A stretch of 32,319 nucleotides of DNA, from the NCBI GenBank assembly GCA_013214205.1, contig JABSPQ010000394.1, forward strand, positions 1-32,319, in the 5' to 3' direction. Shown piece after piece: positions 7,954 to 18,730 of this stretch. This stretch comes from Flavobacteriales bacterium. Lineage in GTDB: Bacteria; Bacteroidota; Bacteroidia; DT-38. Made by a program: the position numbers and the translations under genes. The first letter of the stretch is position 1. Each line of letters opens with the position of its first letter. The notes under the pieces were generated by a model. That model worked only from the letters and a program-made list of their open reading frames with translations. It ran no database searches and was not told where the DNA came from.

Positions 7954-9000
7954 TTACGTGGTAGAGTTTCGGTAAGTCAGTAGTTTGTTATCGTCTATAT
8001 CTTCAATACAAACCGTAGGGAGTTTAATAACGGGAGTAGGGATGCCATCGCCAAAAGTATTGTTGCCAACCAATACCCTCGCTTCGTCCCACATATTACT
8101 GTCTATAAAAGCATCCAGTAGCATTTTGCCACCTTCAACTATTACCGATTGAATATTTCTGTTGTATAAATCGGCTATAATATTTTTTACAAGATGTTCA
8201 TCAAAATTAATCTTGGCATATTCAATGTCGTCGGTATCTGTTTTTTCTTGAGCTGTGTATACAACAGTCGACTGCCCATCTTTAAAAACTCTTAGCGAAT
8301 CGGGGAGACGAAGGTCTCTGTCTAATACAATTCTCAACGGGTTTTTACCCGACCAATCCCTTACATTTAATTGCGGGTTATCGCGCACTGCCGTGTTGGT
8401 GCCAACAATAATAGCATCTTCCTCACTTCTCCATTTGTGCACCAAACTTCTCGATATTTCGTTGCTAATTCGAGCTGCCTTTTCGTTTTCGTAATCTCTA
8501 ATTTTATCAATGAAACCATCCAATGTTTTGGCCCATTTTAAAATTATATAAGGTCTACGGTGTTTGTGATAGGTGTAAAACCTCCTGTTAATTCCGATGG
8601 CCTCTTCATGCAAAACACCAGTTTTAATATTGTGCCCGGCTGCAATTAGTTTCTCAATACCTTTTCCTGACACTTCCTGAGAAGAATCGTTGGAACCAAT
8701 AAATACCTTTTTAATGCCATGTTCGATAATTAAATCGCAACAAGGCGGTGTTTTTCCGTAATGAGAGCAAGGTTCTAAATTGATGTAAATTTCGGCATCG
8801 GGCAATAACGATTTGTCTTTTACCGAATTAATGGCATTTACTTCAGCGTGTGTTTCACCATATTGGCGGTGATATCCTTCGCCTATAATTTGCTTGTTGT
8901 GCACAATTACGCAACCTACTAATGGATTTGGTGAAACGTTGCCCAAACCATTTTTTGCCAATTCAAGGCATCTTTGCATGTAGATTTCAATATTATTCAT
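7954..9000 (-). CDS. ribD: Bifunctional RibD: pyrimidine deaminase / reductase of riboflavin synthesis
   Basis: RibD catalyses the second and third steps of riboflavin synthesis: deamination of the diaminopyrimidine-ribosyl phosphate, then NADPH-dependent reduction of the ribose. The N-terminal deaminase domain shows HAE (His51, Glu53) and PCSHYGKTPPC (Cys78, Cys87), the zinc and catalytic set of the cytidine-deaminase fold. The C-terminal reductase domain begins near 145 (RPYIILKWAKTLDG) and contains IIVGTNTAVRDNPQLNVR and SVIVEGGKMLLDAFI. The frame is open to a TTG at 9009, but the ATG at 9000 (MNNIEIYMQRC) is the better start and gives 348 residues. A consensus promoter lies immediately upstream, so the message may be leaderless. 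The M42 peptidase gene follows with one spare base. Confidence 0.95.
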   Translation of the reverse strand: MNNIEIYMQRCLELAKNGLGNVSPNPLVGCVIVHNKQIIGEGYHRQYGETHAEVNAINSVKDKSLLPDAEIYINLEPCSHYGKTPPCCDLIIEHGIKKVFIGSNDSSQEVSGKGIEKLIAAGHNIKTGVLHEEAIGINRRFYTYHKHRRPYIILKWAKTLDGFIDKIRDYENEKAARISNEISRSLVHKWRSEEDAIIVGTNTAVRDNPQLNVRDWSGKNPLRIVLDRDLRLPDSLRVFKDGQSTVVYTAQEKTDTDDIEYAKINFDEHLVKNIIADLYNRNIQSVIVEGGKMLLDAFIDSNMWDEARVLVGNNTFGDGIPTPVIKLPTVCIEDIDDNKLLTYRNSTT

Positions 9001-9006
9001 ACATTT

Positions 9007-9034
9007 CAAAATTACATTTTTTACATCTATTCAA
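9007..9034 (-). promoter_or_regulatory. Bacteroidota-type promoter of ribD
   Basis: On the minus strand, TTG (9034-9032) is followed by 17 bases and TAATTTTG (9014-9007). This matches the Bacteroidota sigma-factor consensus, TTTG about 17-23 bases ahead of TAnnTTTG. The -7 box ends only six bases before the ribD ATG, so the transcription start would fall at or next to the start codon. It also overlaps the 5' end of the divergent prmC. Confidence 0.55.
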
Positions 9035-9035
9035 C

Positions 9036-9905
9036 TTGGAATCTGCTAAACAAACTACACTCAAAATCTTATCGTGTTCTTATCAAGAACACTTAGCGGT
9101 GTATTATCCTGCTAATGAGATTAATTCGATGTTCGAAAGATGCGCAGAAAAGTTTCTTAATGCAACCAGTTTAATGATTCATAGCAAGTTGGATGTGGCA
9201 GTAAACAAGGAGCAGGAAGCGTTGTTTTCTGTTGCATTAGATCGACTGATTAATCAGGAACCTATTCAATATATATTGGGAGATACATCTTTTTACAATG
9301 CGCTAATTATTGTTGATAAAGGTGTACTAATCCCGCGACAAGAAACAGAGGAACTTGTTCAGATGATTATTCAAAACAACAATTTGAATGCTCCTCGAAT
9401 TTTGGATATTGGTACAGGAAGTGGTGCTATAGCAATAGCATTGAAACAGGAAATAAAGGATGCGACTTTAACGGCTTACGATTTTTCGGAACCGGCTTTA
9501 GAAGTTGCTAGAGCCAATGCTCAATTAAATAAAGTAAATGTTAGATTTGAATTGTTTGACATCCTCAAAAAACAAAACGAAAATCAAATGGAGCTTTTTG
9601 ATGTAATTGTAAGCAACCCACCTTATGTGCTCAATTCGGAAAAGGAATTAATGCACGATAATGTGCTCGATTTTGAGCCACATTCAGCATTGTTTGTAAA
9701 TGATGAGGAACCTCTTATTTTTTATGAAGCAATTTTTAAATTTGCAGAACTTCATTTAACAGAAAAAGGTGAAGTTTATTTAGAAATAAATGAATCGAAA
9801 GGAGAAGAGTTAAAAACTTACATCTCCACCAATCATTCATACAGTTCTATAGAAATAATTAAAGACCTAAACAACAAAGACAGGTTTATTAGATGCTCAA
9901 AATAA
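9036..9905 (+). CDS. prmC: Release factor glutamine methyltransferase PrmC
   Basis: PrmC uses S-adenosylmethionine to methylate the glutamine of the GGQ motif in release factors RF1 and RF2. The N-terminal helical domain leads to PIQYILGDTSFY, the typical substrate-binding segment. The SAM site is ILDIGTGSGAIAIAL, and the catalytic NPPY is in DVIVSNPPYVLNSE. The open frame reaches back to 8922 inside ribD, but that extension reads as antisense of RibD. The TTG at 9036 gives 289 residues beginning MESAKQTTLKIL, which matches the family's usual length and N-terminus (LxYPxxEI about 20 residues in). ligA follows with no spacer, making this the first gene of a four-gene operon. Confidence 0.9.
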   Translation: MESAKQTTLKILSCSYQEHLAVYYPANEINSMFERCAEKFLNATSLMIHSKLDVAVNKEQEALFSVALDRLINQEPIQYILGDTSFYNALIIVDKGVLIPRQETEELVQMIIQNNNLNAPRILDIGTGSGAIAIALKQEIKDATLTAYDFSEPALEVARANAQLNKVNVRFELFDILKKQNENQMELFDVIVSNPPYVLNSEKELMHDNVLDFEPHSALFVNDEEPLIFYEAIFKFAELHLTEKGEVYLEINESKGEELKTYISTNHSYSSIEIIKDLNNKDRFIRCSK

Positions 9906-12466
<2,561 letters not shown>

Positions 12467-12477
<11 letters not shown>

Positions 12478-13360
12478 ATTTCATGGAACAGGCGTTGCGA
12501 TAGCCACTCCATACACAGATGATAACAAGGTGGATTTGAACGGATTAGAGAATTTAACTAAACATTTAATAAGCAATGGTGTAGATTATATTGTTCCATT
12601 AGGAACAACGGGAGAAACTTATTCTTTAACTAAGGAAGAAAAACAGGATATTGTAAAGGTAATTTTAGATACCGCAAATGGTGCAGTGCCAATTATGGTA
12701 GGTATTGGTGGTAACAGTACACACAGTGTTGCAAAAGACATTGAGAATTATGATTTTACGGGTATTGATGCTTTCTTATCTATTTGTCCTTATTACAACA
12801 AACCACGTCAGGAAGGAATCTTTTTACATTACCAAGCATTGGCTTCGGTTACCGACATTCCAATGATGATTTACAACGTTCCAAGCAGAACAGGTGTAAA
12901 CATGGAAAGAGAAACTACCATTAAAATTTCGAAAGAAATTCCTAGTGTTATTGGTATTAAAGAAGCTAACCCAGATGGATCGCAATGTGCTGCAATTTTA
13001 AAGTACAAAAGAGAAGACTTTATCGTGGTTTCTGGTGATGATCATATGATTTTACCATTCCTATCTATGGGAGCTGCTGGTGTAATCTCTGTATTGTCCA
13101 ATGCTTTCCCTGCTGAGGTTGTAGAAATGCAAAAATCGTTCTTAGCTGGTAATGTAGAAAGAGCTCGACACATTTGTATCTCGCTAATGCACATTACAGA
13201 TTTGCTTTTCAGAGAGGGGAGTCCTTCAGGAATTAAAGCCTGCTTAAATATTTTAGGAATTATGCCTGATAACAGCAGATTGCCTATGATTCCTGTTACT
13301 TTGGAAACGTACAAAGCACTAGAAGCAGAAATCGAATTGCTTAAACAATCTGGAATCTAA
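12467..13360 (+). CDS. dapA: 4-hydroxy-tetrahydrodipicolinate synthase DapA
   Basis: DapA condenses pyruvate with aspartate semialdehyde in the lysine and diaminopimelate pathway, supplying peptidoglycan precursors. This 297-residue TIM barrel shows GTTGE at 46-50, the active-site Tyr136 and Arg141 in YNVPSRTG, and the Schiff-base Lys165 in GIKEANPDG. GDDHMILPFLSMGAAGVISV is the usual late-strand motif. The gene overlaps the preceding DUF gene and is followed by a strong terminator, so it ends the prmC operon. Confidence 0.97.
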
Positions 13361-13382
13361 GATTCTATTTTAATAAAGATTT

Positions 13383-13421
13383 AATCCTCGTGATACCTAT
13401 TGGCTTCACGAGGATTTTTTT
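13383..13421 (+). terminator. Rho-independent terminator of the prmC-ligA-dapA operon
   Basis: AATCCTCGTGA (13383-13393) pairs with TCACGAGGATT (13406-13416), an 11-base perfect stem with a 12-base loop, followed directly by a T tract. It starts 22 bases after the dapA stop. Confidence 0.85.
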
Positions 13422-13981
13422 GTTCTAACAATTCTACTTCAAATTAAATTAACGAATCTTCCCCTCTTGAGATGGCCATTGCTTGGCTTAGCGGCATAAT
13501 GCTTATTGCTCTTCAAAAAAAGAACGATGCTCAATTCTTGGTTGGCCTTTGAAGAATTCAGCCATAAAACAAGGCTTAATTTTTTTGCGTTTTCCCGCCT
13601 CTTGGCAGATCTAGTAAGCATTCCACAAGTTGATTTCTTCTTGAAAAGAAAAAGGAGCGGCTTGGTATGCGTGGAATAAATCAAGCTGTAGTTTTATCTG
13701 AATTATTCAGAAGCCTTGGTTTTTTTTGTTTACTTTTTTTTGCCAAGAAAAAAAAGTAAATGCCCGTCTGGCATGAAGACAATGACAATAAGAACCACAC
13801 CGTTTCCTTACTCAACTATGCATTCGGGTAAGTTTAGCATGACGTAGAGATCCCCGTGTATTTCGTAAGAGCGAAATCACGAGGAAGACGGACATTGGGA
13901 GGCTCATGCGGTGTGTGCCGGGCGGGTTGTACTGTTTGTATACACGGTAGCTCTAAGAATGGAACAGGAGGGAGAGACAAG
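13422..13981. repeat. Non-coding structured stretch between dapA and the oxoamine synthase, probable dispersed element
   Basis: No gene is supported here. An 81-residue minus-strand ORF at 13439-13684 lacks any recognisable domain. The sequence holds a perfect 13-base hairpin (13729-13741 with 13748-13760, loop GCCAAG) made of TTTAC plus T8. Downstream is a second hairpin near 13853-13880: CCCGTG and ATTTCG pair, with small irregularities, with CGAAAT and CACGAGG. CCCGTCTGGCA (about 13762-13772) and TGCCGGGCGGG (about 13916-13926) are near-inverted copies of each other. The combination looks like a palindromic dispersed element of the sort common in Bacteroidota intergenic space. A structured RNA is the alternative. 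Confidence 0.45.
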
Positions 13982-14012
13982 AAAATCCAGTGCTAAACTA
14001 ACACTGGATTTT
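13982..14012 (-). terminator. Terminator of the alpha-oxoamine synthase gene
   Basis: AAAATCCAGTG (13982-13992) and CACTGGATTTT (14002-14012) form a perfect 11-base stem with a 9-base loop, about 25 bases past the minus-strand gene's stop. The flanking T/A runs are short but allow termination in either direction. Confidence 0.6.
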
Positions 14013-14036
14013 AATATTATTTGATTGCAGTATTAT

Positions 14037-15284
14037 CTACGATACCGTCTCAACTACATCTTCAGAGTTATATTCTCCTGCTTGAAGCTTCGTTTTAATT
14101 TTCTTAAACGTTTCAATCGTGTAATCTACATCTTCAATTGTATGAACAGCCGTAGGAATCAACCTAAGAATAATCATTCCCTTCGGAATTACTGGATACA
14201 CAACAATTGAACAGAAAATATTATAGTTTTCTCTCAAATCAATAGTAATACCGGTTGCTTCTCCTAAAGTACCTGTTAAAATAACCGGAGTAACAGGTGT
14301 ATTAGTAGCGCCTAAATTAAACCCTGCACCTTTAAGACCTGCTTGCAGTCTGTTAGTGATAGTCCAAAGTTGTTCTTTATACTCTGGGTGAGCACGCATT
14401 AATTCTAATCTCTTAAGAGCTCCAATAACCAAAGGCATTGGTAAAGACTTAGCAAATACTTGAGATCTCATATTATATCTCAAAAATTCGATTATTTGCT
14501 CATCAGCAGAAATAAATGCACCTATCGTAGCAAACGCCTTAGCAAAAGTTCCGAAGTAAACGTCAATTCCGTCTTGTACACCTTGCTCTTCTCCAGTGCC
14601 AGCACCAGTTTTACCCATTGTGCCAATTCCGTGAGCATCATCAACAAACAATCTAAACTTGTATTTCTTTTTAAAATCTACAATCTCTTTTAATTTGCCT
14701 TGATCGCCCGACATGCCAAACACACCTTCGGTAATAACTAAAATACCACCACCAGATTCTCTGGTTAATCTTTCGGCTCTTTGTAGTTGAACCTGAAATT
14801 TCGCCATGTCGTTATGCGGAAATACAAACCTTTTACCAGCATGTAATCTAGCTCCGTCAATAATACAAGCATGCGATTCTGCATCATATACTATAACATC
14901 ATGTCTGCCTACCAACGAATCAATAGCAGAAACCATTCCTTGGAAACCATAGTTTACCAAAATAGTATCCTCCTTCGAAACAAAGTCAGAAAGTTCATTT
15001 TCTAACTGTTCGTGGTAATTACTGTTTCCAGTCATCATCCTGGCACCCATGGGGTAGGCCAGGCCAAACTCCTTAGTTGCATCCGTATCAGCTTTCCTAA
15101 CTTCTGGATGATTTGCCAAGCCCAAATAGTTATTCAAACTCCATACTAAACACTCTTTCCCTCTAAAAATCATCTTGTTAGAAATCTCACCTTCCAGCTT
15201 TGGAAACGTAAAATAACCATGAGATGCTTTTGCATGCTGCCCGATTGGACCGCGATTATCTTCTATCTTCTTAAATATATCCAC
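14037..15284 (-). CDS. PLP-dependent alpha-oxoamine synthase (serine palmitoyltransferase-like)
   Basis: This 415-residue fold-type I PLP enzyme is expected to condense an amino acid with an acyl-CoA or acyl-ACP. Landmarks are LNNYLGLANHPEV, GARMMTGNSNYHEQLE, YDAESHACIIDGAR (His138 stacks on PLP), VDDAHGIGTMGKTG (Asp215, His218) and GTFAKAFATIGAF with the Schiff-base Lys249. The family includes serine palmitoyltransferase, glycine C-acetyltransferase (Kbl), BioF, and the cysteate acyltransferases of sulfonolipid synthesis. In Bacteroidota a sphingolipid or sulfonolipid role is likelier than threonine breakdown, and no tdh or bio gene is nearby. The gene is monocistronic, convergent with dapA and divergent from bamD. 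A TAnnTTcG-like box lies at about 15322-15329 upstream. Confidence 0.85.
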   Translation of the reverse strand: MDIFKKIEDNRGPIGQHAKASHGYFTFPKLEGEISNKMIFRGKECLVWSLNNYLGLANHPEVRKADTDATKEFGLAYPMGARMMTGNSNYHEQLENELSDFVSKEDTILVNYGFQGMVSAIDSLVGRHDVIVYDAESHACIIDGARLHAGKRFVFPHNDMAKFQVQLQRAERLTRESGGGILVITEGVFGMSGDQGKLKEIVDFKKKYKFRLFVDDAHGIGTMGKTGAGTGEEQGVQDGIDVYFGTFAKAFATIGAFISADEQIIEFLRYNMRSQVFAKSLPMPLVIGALKRLELMRAHPEYKEQLWTITNRLQAGLKGAGFNLGATNTPVTPVILTGTLGEATGITIDLRENYNIFCSIVVYPVIPKGMIILRLIPTAVHTIEDVDYTIETFKKIKTKLQAGEYNSEDVVETVS

Positions 15285-15415
15285 AATAATTCGACCTATT
15301 AATTGTTAAACTCTGCAAACGCGAAATTACAGCAATAAATATTATATGACAAGCTACTATTTTAAAGGATGCCATATTTTGTTAACACCTAACCCTTAAT
15401 TTATATACTAAATTC

Positions 15416-15423
15416 TATCTTTG
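15416..15423 (+). promoter_or_regulatory. -7 box of the bamD operon
   Basis: TATCTTTG matches TAnnTTTG exactly and is followed by CCCC and the bamD ATG at 15428. With a start site five to seven bases past the box, the transcript would begin at the start codon. I could not find a good TTG at the usual -33 distance. Confidence 0.45.
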
Positions 15424-15427
15424 CCCC

Positions 15428-16240
15428 ATGTTAATAAAACGATTATATCATTTATTTGTAGTTCTGCTGGTGCTAACTTCTTGCAACAGAGGATATCAAA
15501 AAGTATTAAAAAGTCCCGATAAGGATTTTAAGTATACAAAAGCATTAGAATATTACGAGAATAGTGATTGGACACGAGCAAGGCCTTTATTCGAAGAATT
15601 AGTTCCATTATTTAAAGGAACTAAAAAAGGTGCCGATGTATATTACTACTTTATATATGCTAGTTATTACATGGGCGACTTGGGTAATGCATCATATCAT
15701 TTCAAGAAATTTGCGCAAACATACCCTACAAGTAAGCATGCAATGGAATGCAGTTTTATGAATGCATACTGTTATTATGAAGAATCGCCTATTTTTAGTC
15801 TCGATCAATCGCAAACCTTTAAAGCTTTAGATGCATTACAGCTTTTTGCAAACGACTATCCCAATTCCGACAGTATACCTAGATGTAACGCCCTAATGAT
15901 TGAGTTAAGAGGGAAGCTCTTAGAAAAAGATTATGCGAACGCACAAACCTATTTTCACGTAAGACAGTACGAAGCGGCATCAATTGCTCTTTCGAACGTT
16001 ATGAAAGATTTTCCTCAGAATAAGCATAAAGAGGAAATTAAATTCTTAATTTTGCAATCCAATTACGAATTGGCGATAAATAGTGTAAGAAGCAAGAAAG
16101 CAGATCGTCTTGAACAAACACTTAAATCGTATCAGGATTTTATTGATGATTTCCCTGAGAGTAAAGATTTGAAGGCGGCGGAGAATACATATAAGAAAGC
16201 AATAGCTGAAAAAGAACTATTAAATTCAACAAAAAAGTAG
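15428..16240 (+). CDS. bamD: Outer-membrane assembly lipoprotein BamD
   Basis: BamD is the essential lipoprotein partner of BamA in inserting beta-barrel proteins into the outer membrane. The 270-residue product has a lipoprotein signal with LVLTSC and lipid Cys19. It then has five TPR-like helical pairs, including YTKALEYYENSDWTRARPLF, YYYFIYASYYMGDLGNASYHF, and a final pair around YELAINSVRSKKADRLEQTL. The phrase FKKFAQTYPTSKHAMEC is typical of the family. The length agrees with Bacteroidota homologues. It leads a tight operon; rpoZ starts four bases after its stop. Confidence 0.92.
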   Translation: MLIKRLYHLFVVLLVLTSCNRGYQKVLKSPDKDFKYTKALEYYENSDWTRARPLFEELVPLFKGTKKGADVYYYFIYASYYMGDLGNASYHFKKFAQTYPTSKHAMECSFMNAYCYYEESPIFSLDQSQTFKALDALQLFANDYPNSDSIPRCNALMIELRGKLLEKDYANAQTYFHVRQYEAASIALSNVMKDFPQNKHKEEIKFLILQSNYELAINSVRSKKADRLEQTLKSYQDFIDDFPESKDLKAAENTYKKAIAEKELLNSTKK

Positions 16241-16244
16241 AAGG

Positions 16245-16595
16245 ATGAAGTACCAAAAAACAAATGCTGAAACAACAACCATCACAAGAAACATACAAGA
16301 TTTCGAGCGTGAAGACATAAACATCTATCAAGCGTTGAATATCATTAGCAAGCGTTCTATCCAAATTGGTCTTGAAATTAAAGATGAGTTAAACGGTAAA
16401 CTAGCTGAATTTGCTACTACTTCTGATAACTTAGAAGAAGTATTTGAAAACAGAGAGCAAATCGAAATCTCTAAATTTTACGAAAGACTTCCTAAGCCTA
16501 CTTTAATTGCTATACAAGAGTACTTAGAGGATAAAATCTATATCCGTAAAAAAGACGAAGCTCCTATAGAAGAGGATTCTAAAAAAGACGAGTAA
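16245..16595 (+). CDS. rpoZ: RNA polymerase omega subunit, Bacteroidota type
   Basis: This 116-residue protein helps assemble and stabilise RNA polymerase around beta-prime. The conserved core is NIYQALNIISKRSIQIGLEIKDEL, which corresponds to the omega/Rpb6 signature (Arg-Ala/Ser, helix, then Glu-Leu). FYERLPKPTLIAIQEYLEDKI and an acidic tail are extensions seen in the Bacteroidota form. The position between bamD and coaBC is the standard location in this phylum and supports the call. Confidence 0.85.
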   Translation: MKYQKTNAETTTITRNIQDFEREDINIYQALNIISKRSIQIGLEIKDELNGKLAEFATTSDNLEEVFENREQIEISKFYERLPKPTLIAIQEYLEDKIYIRKKDEAPIEEDSKKDE

Positions 16596-16613
16596 CTCCT
16601 AAACACATATCGA

Positions 16614-17813
16614 ATGCTTAAAAACAAGAATATTATATTAGGCATTACTGGCAGTATCGCAGCGTATAAGTCTGCGTATCTGTGCAGAAAATTGGTGCAT
16701 CTTGGTGCCAATGTAAAAGTGGTAATGTCGCCCGACGCCAAACACTTTATTACACCACTTACCTTATCTACACTTTCAAACAATACAGTATTAATCGAAT
16801 TTACCACTCAAAACGGTAATAATTGGAACAGTCATGTAGATTTAGGTCTTTGGGCCGATCTTATCCTTATAGCGCCTCTAACGGCCAATACGATGGCTAA
16901 AATGGCCAATGGTATCTGCGATAATTTATTATTAGCAACTTATTTATCTGCCAGGTGTCCAATCTATTTTGCGCCTGCTATGGATTTAGATATGTTTCAA
17001 CATCCATCTACCATTAAAAATATGGAGCAGTTAATGGACTATGGCCACGAATTAATTCCGCCTAAAGAAGGTGAATTGGCAAGTGGTTTAATAGGAGAGG
17101 GCCGAATGGCTGAGCCAGAAAACATAATTGCTTTTATTAACAATAAGTTAAAAGAAAACCTTCCTTTAAAAGGAAAGAAAGTAATGGTAACGGCCGGGCC
17201 AACTTACGAGGCAATTGATCCAGTTAGATTTATCGGCAATCATTCTTCGGGCAAAATGGGTTTCTCTATTGCCAACGAAGCGGCTAAGTATGGTGCAGAT
17301 GTTACTTTGATATGTGGCCCAACCAACTTAGAAATTGTTGATGAAAGCATTGTAAGAAAAAACATTGTTTCGGCAGAAGATTTGTACAAAGCCTGCTTGG
17401 ATAGCTATAAGGATCACGATATTATTATAATGTCGGCAGCGGTAGCAGATTTTACACCAGAATTTAAGCACGAACAAAAGATTAAGAAGGGTGAAAATCC
17501 TAAAACTTCCATTGCACTTAAATCTACCAGTGACATTCTTAAGAAGATTGGTGAACTAAAAAGCGACGATCAGATTTTAGTTGGTTTTGCGCTAGAAACG
17601 AATGAAGAAGAAGCCAACGCTAAGAAAAAGCTAAAGAATAAAAATTTAGATTTTATTGTTTTGAACTCGCTGAATGATGAAGGAGCAGGTTTTCAACACT
17701 TCACAAATAAAATTAGTATTATTGATAAAGGCAATAACGTTACTTCTTTTAAGTTAAAGCATAAGCTAGAAGTGGCAAAAGACATTATTAAAAAGGTAAT
17801 TAGCTTGTTGTAA
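16614..17813 (+). CDS. coaBC: Bifunctional phosphopantothenoylcysteine decarboxylase / synthetase CoaBC
   Basis: CoaBC makes phosphopantetheine for coenzyme A: the CoaB half joins cysteine to phosphopantothenate and the CoaC half decarboxylates the product using FMN. The N-terminal flavodoxin-like half shows ITGSIAAYKSAYLCRKL, SHVDLGLWADLILIAPLTAN and APAMDLDMFQHPS. The last corresponds to the substrate-binding PxMN motif, with Asp in place of Asn as I recall for Bacteroidota. The C-terminal half begins near 188 with KVMVTAGPTYEAIDPVRFIGN, followed by SSGKMGFSIANEA and ILVGFALETNE. At 399 residues it is full length. It is cotranscribed with its neighbours and ends one base before the next ATG. 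Confidence 0.95.
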   Translation: MLKNKNIILGITGSIAAYKSAYLCRKLVHLGANVKVVMSPDAKHFITPLTLSTLSNNTVLIEFTTQNGNNWNSHVDLGLWADLILIAPLTANTMAKMANGICDNLLLATYLSARCPIYFAPAMDLDMFQHPSTIKNMEQLMDYGHELIPPKEGELASGLIGEGRMAEPENIIAFINNKLKENLPLKGKKVMVTAGPTYEAIDPVRFIGNHSSGKMGFSIANEAAKYGADVTLICGPTNLEIVDESIVRKNIVSAEDLYKACLDSYKDHDIIIMSAAVADFTPEFKHEQKIKKGENPKTSIALKSTSDILKKIGELKSDDQILVGFALETNEEEANAKKKLKNKNLDFIVLNSLNDEGAGFQHFTNKISIIDKGNNVTSFKLKHKLEVAKDIIKKVISLL

Positions 17814-17814
17814 A

Positions 17815-18708
17815 ATGAGAATTCTCCTAACACTTTCGATTCTTTTCATATCAGTTCAGTTGTTCTCGCAAGAGCTCAATTGTCGTGTGCAAGTGTTTTC
17901 AGGCAAGGTACAAGGAACAGACAAAAGGGTGTTTAAAACGTTGCAAACTGCGGTTTACGAGTTTATGAACAATACCAAATGGACCAACGACGAGTTTAAA
18001 AACGAAGAAAGAATAGAGTGTAGCTTACTTATTAATGTTACGGAAAGATCCGGTGATAGATTTAAAGCAACTATTCAAGTGCAGGCAAGAAGACCTGTTT
18101 ACAAAACATCTTACAGTTCGGTTCTCTTTAATCACCTCGATAACAATTTTAGTTTTACTTACCTCGAGTACGATCCTATAGAACTTAACATGACTAGTTT
18201 TGGAGACAACCTATCCGCTGTATTGGCTTACTACGCTTACGTTATACTCGCCGTTGATTACGACTCGTATGAATTAATGGGAGGGACGCAGTACTTTCAA
18301 AAAGCACAGCAGATTGTTAATTACGCTCAAAACGCTCAAGAGAAAGGATGGAAAGCTTTTGAAGGAAGAAAAAACAGGTATTGGCTGGTCGAAAATGGTC
18401 TAAACGACTTGTTTTCTCCTATCCGAAAATGTAACTACGCTTACCACATGAAAGGCTTAGACATTATGTTTGAAGAAGTAGAACAGGGCAGAGCCATTAT
18501 ACATGAAAGTTTAAAATTGCTAAAGAAAATCCACAATTACCAACCCAACACATTCAACATACAATTGTTTTTTGATGCCAAAGTTGATGAGCTGGTCAAC
18601 ATATATTCTAAAGCATACGACGACGAAAAGAAGGAAGTCGTATTACTGCTCTCAGGTATCAACCCTGGGAATGTTGGTAAATACAATAAGATTCTTAAAC
18701 CTCGATAG
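17815..18708 (+). CDS. DUF4835 family protein, probable T9SS accessory protein PorD
   Basis: The 297-residue product begins with a signal peptide (RILLTLSILFISVQLFSQ) and is predicted to be periplasmic. ELNCRVQVFSGKVQGTDKRVF, then FNHLDNNFSFTYLEYDPIEL and YYAYVILAVDYDSYELMGG, are the hallmarks of the DUF4835 family. That family sits next to coaBC and recN throughout Bacteroidota. I recall it being annotated as PorD, a protein linked to type IX secretion. That link is from memory, but it would agree with the T9SS cargo genes elsewhere in this window. No enzyme motif is visible. Confidence 0.75.
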   Translation: MRILLTLSILFISVQLFSQELNCRVQVFSGKVQGTDKRVFKTLQTAVYEFMNNTKWTNDEFKNEERIECSLLINVTERSGDRFKATIQVQARRPVYKTSYSSVLFNHLDNNFSFTYLEYDPIELNMTSFGDNLSAVLAYYAYVILAVDYDSYELMGGTQYFQKAQQIVNYAQNAQEKGWKAFEGRKNRYWLVENGLNDLFSPIRKCNYAYHMKGLDIMFEEVEQGRAIIHESLKLLKKIHNYQPNTFNIQLFFDAKVDELVNIYSKAYDDEKKEVVLLLSGINPGNVGKYNKILKPR

Positions 18709-18730
18709 TGTTTTTTGGTAAATTGCCGTT

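Noticed and set aside
8922-9035. Longer N-terminus for PrmC beginning at 8922
   Set aside because: The extra 38 residues are antisense to ribD codons and do not resemble the family; the TTG at 9036 gives the expected length.
13439-13684. 81-aa minus-strand ORF in the dapA/oxoamine synthase gap
   Set aside because: Lys/Ser/Leu-rich with no domain, and next to palindromic repeat sequence. I could not support it as a gene.
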